A stretch of DNA of 5,889 bases from NCBI GenBank assembly GCA_021818645.1, contig JAKATS010000112.1:1-5889 (forward strand). The letters run 5' to 3'. This document shows positions 5,532 through 5,889 of the stretch, one piece after another (position 1 is the stretch's first letter; every line of letters starts with the position of its first letter). Source of the stretch: Acidobacteriota bacterium (lineage in GTDB: Bacteria > Acidobacteriota > Terriglobia > Terriglobales > SCQP01). The notes under the pieces were generated by a model. It was given only the letters and a program-made list of their open reading frames with translations, was not told the DNA's origin and did no database searches. A program made the position numbers and the translations under genes.

Positions 5532-5889
5532 ATGGCCGATACTTCCCCCACTCCCCATCTGCGCCGCGGCTTCGGCACTCGGGAAGCTCTGGCGCTCAAT
5601 ATTTCCAACATGGTGGGTGTGGGGCCGTTTCTCACCATTCCACTGATGATCGCCAGCATGGGCGGGCCGCAGGCGATTCTGGGCTGGATTGCCGGCGCGG
5701 CATTGGCGATCTGCGACGGCCTGGTCTGGAGCGAACTGGGCGCGGCGCTGCCGGGCTCGGGCGGGAGCTACCACTTTCTGCGCGAGGTCTTCGGGCGCGA
5801 AAGCTGGGGCCGGCTGCTGGCCTTCCTTTTTATCTGGCAGTTTGTGCTGAGCGGCCCGCTCGAGATCGCTTCCGGCATGATCGGCTTTG
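5532..5889 (+). CDS. APC-superfamily amino acid permease, N-terminal part
   Basis: The first 119 residues of an inner-membrane transporter are present, and the window end removes the rest. Members of the APC superfamily usually have 12 membrane helices and about 420-500 residues, and carry amino acids or related compounds by proton coupling or exchange. The N-terminus is soluble (1-17). Helix 1 is broken by the substrate-site glycine motif GVGPF (29-33). Helix 2 covers about 45-66, followed by the conserved loop ELGAALPGSGGSYHFLRE (68-85), a strong signature of AA_permease_2-type proteins. Helix 3 begins near 93. The ATG at 5532 is chosen because it gives the usual short N-terminus, although no ribosome binding site is close. 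TTG at 5508 is an in-frame alternative with a better-placed GTGAGG. The operator 130-150 bases upstream suggests control by the adjacent LacI-family repressor. The substrate cannot be read. Confidence 0.88.
   Translation, partial: MADTSPTPHLRRGFGTREALALNISNMVGVGPFLTIPLMIASMGGPQAILGWIAGAALAICDGLVWSELGAALPGSGGSYHFLREVFGRESWGRLLAFLFIWQFVLSGPLEIASGMIGF

Noticed and set aside
5501..5889. Open frame from ATG 5501 running to the window end
   Set aside because: Despite its good ribosome binding site, the translation is Arg/Gly/His-rich with no family resemblance, while the overlapping frame from 5532 is a clear permease.

Overview
The window is GC-rich and gene-dense. It reads like part of an Acidobacteriota (Terriglobia-type) chromosome. 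That assignment is inferred: the LacI-family protein (signature around IVLNNAPLARYIPDATKARI, then LPILADVRND and VVLANWLF), the DUF465 small protein and the Tat-exported GH2 enzyme resemble what I remember from that phylum. I see no mobile element, CRISPR array, rRNA or tRNA.

Layout: (1) 20-271 (+), a small DUF465/YdcH-like helical protein, converging on (2) 307-1392 (-), DNA polymerase IV (dinB) with its catalytic acidic residues intact. (3) 1393-1953, about 560 bases without an intact gene. It holds a perfect 7+7 inverted repeat just upstream of dinB (1409-1428) and what looks like a decayed DUF4396-type membrane protein gene (1481-1930) interrupted by an in-frame TAA. (4) 1954-4188 (-), a 744-residue Tat-exported glycoside hydrolase family 2 enzyme (beta-galactosidase-like) with both catalytic glutamates. 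(5) 4189-4272, a short divergent promoter region. (6) 4273-5376 (+), a LacI-family repressor. (7) 5373-5401, a strong sigma70-like promoter overlapping the repressor stop codon, with a perfect 16-bp palindrome (5385-5400) of LacI-operator type. (8) from 5532 (+), an APC-superfamily permease cut by the window end.

How the parts may work together: the LacI-family regulator lies between a periplasmic or exported glycosidase and a permease. The palindrome in the permease promoter is well placed for steric repression, so the regulator probably controls the permease. No matching palindrome is visible in front of the GH2 gene or the regulator itself, so their co-regulation is only inferred. dinB and the DUF465 gene look like an unrelated housekeeping/DNA-damage segment next to it.

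The observations most worth checking are the operator/promoter at 5373-5401, the stop-interrupted DUF4396 remnant at 1481-1930 and the inverted repeat in front of dinB. I found no convincing evidence of a wholly new multi-gene system.
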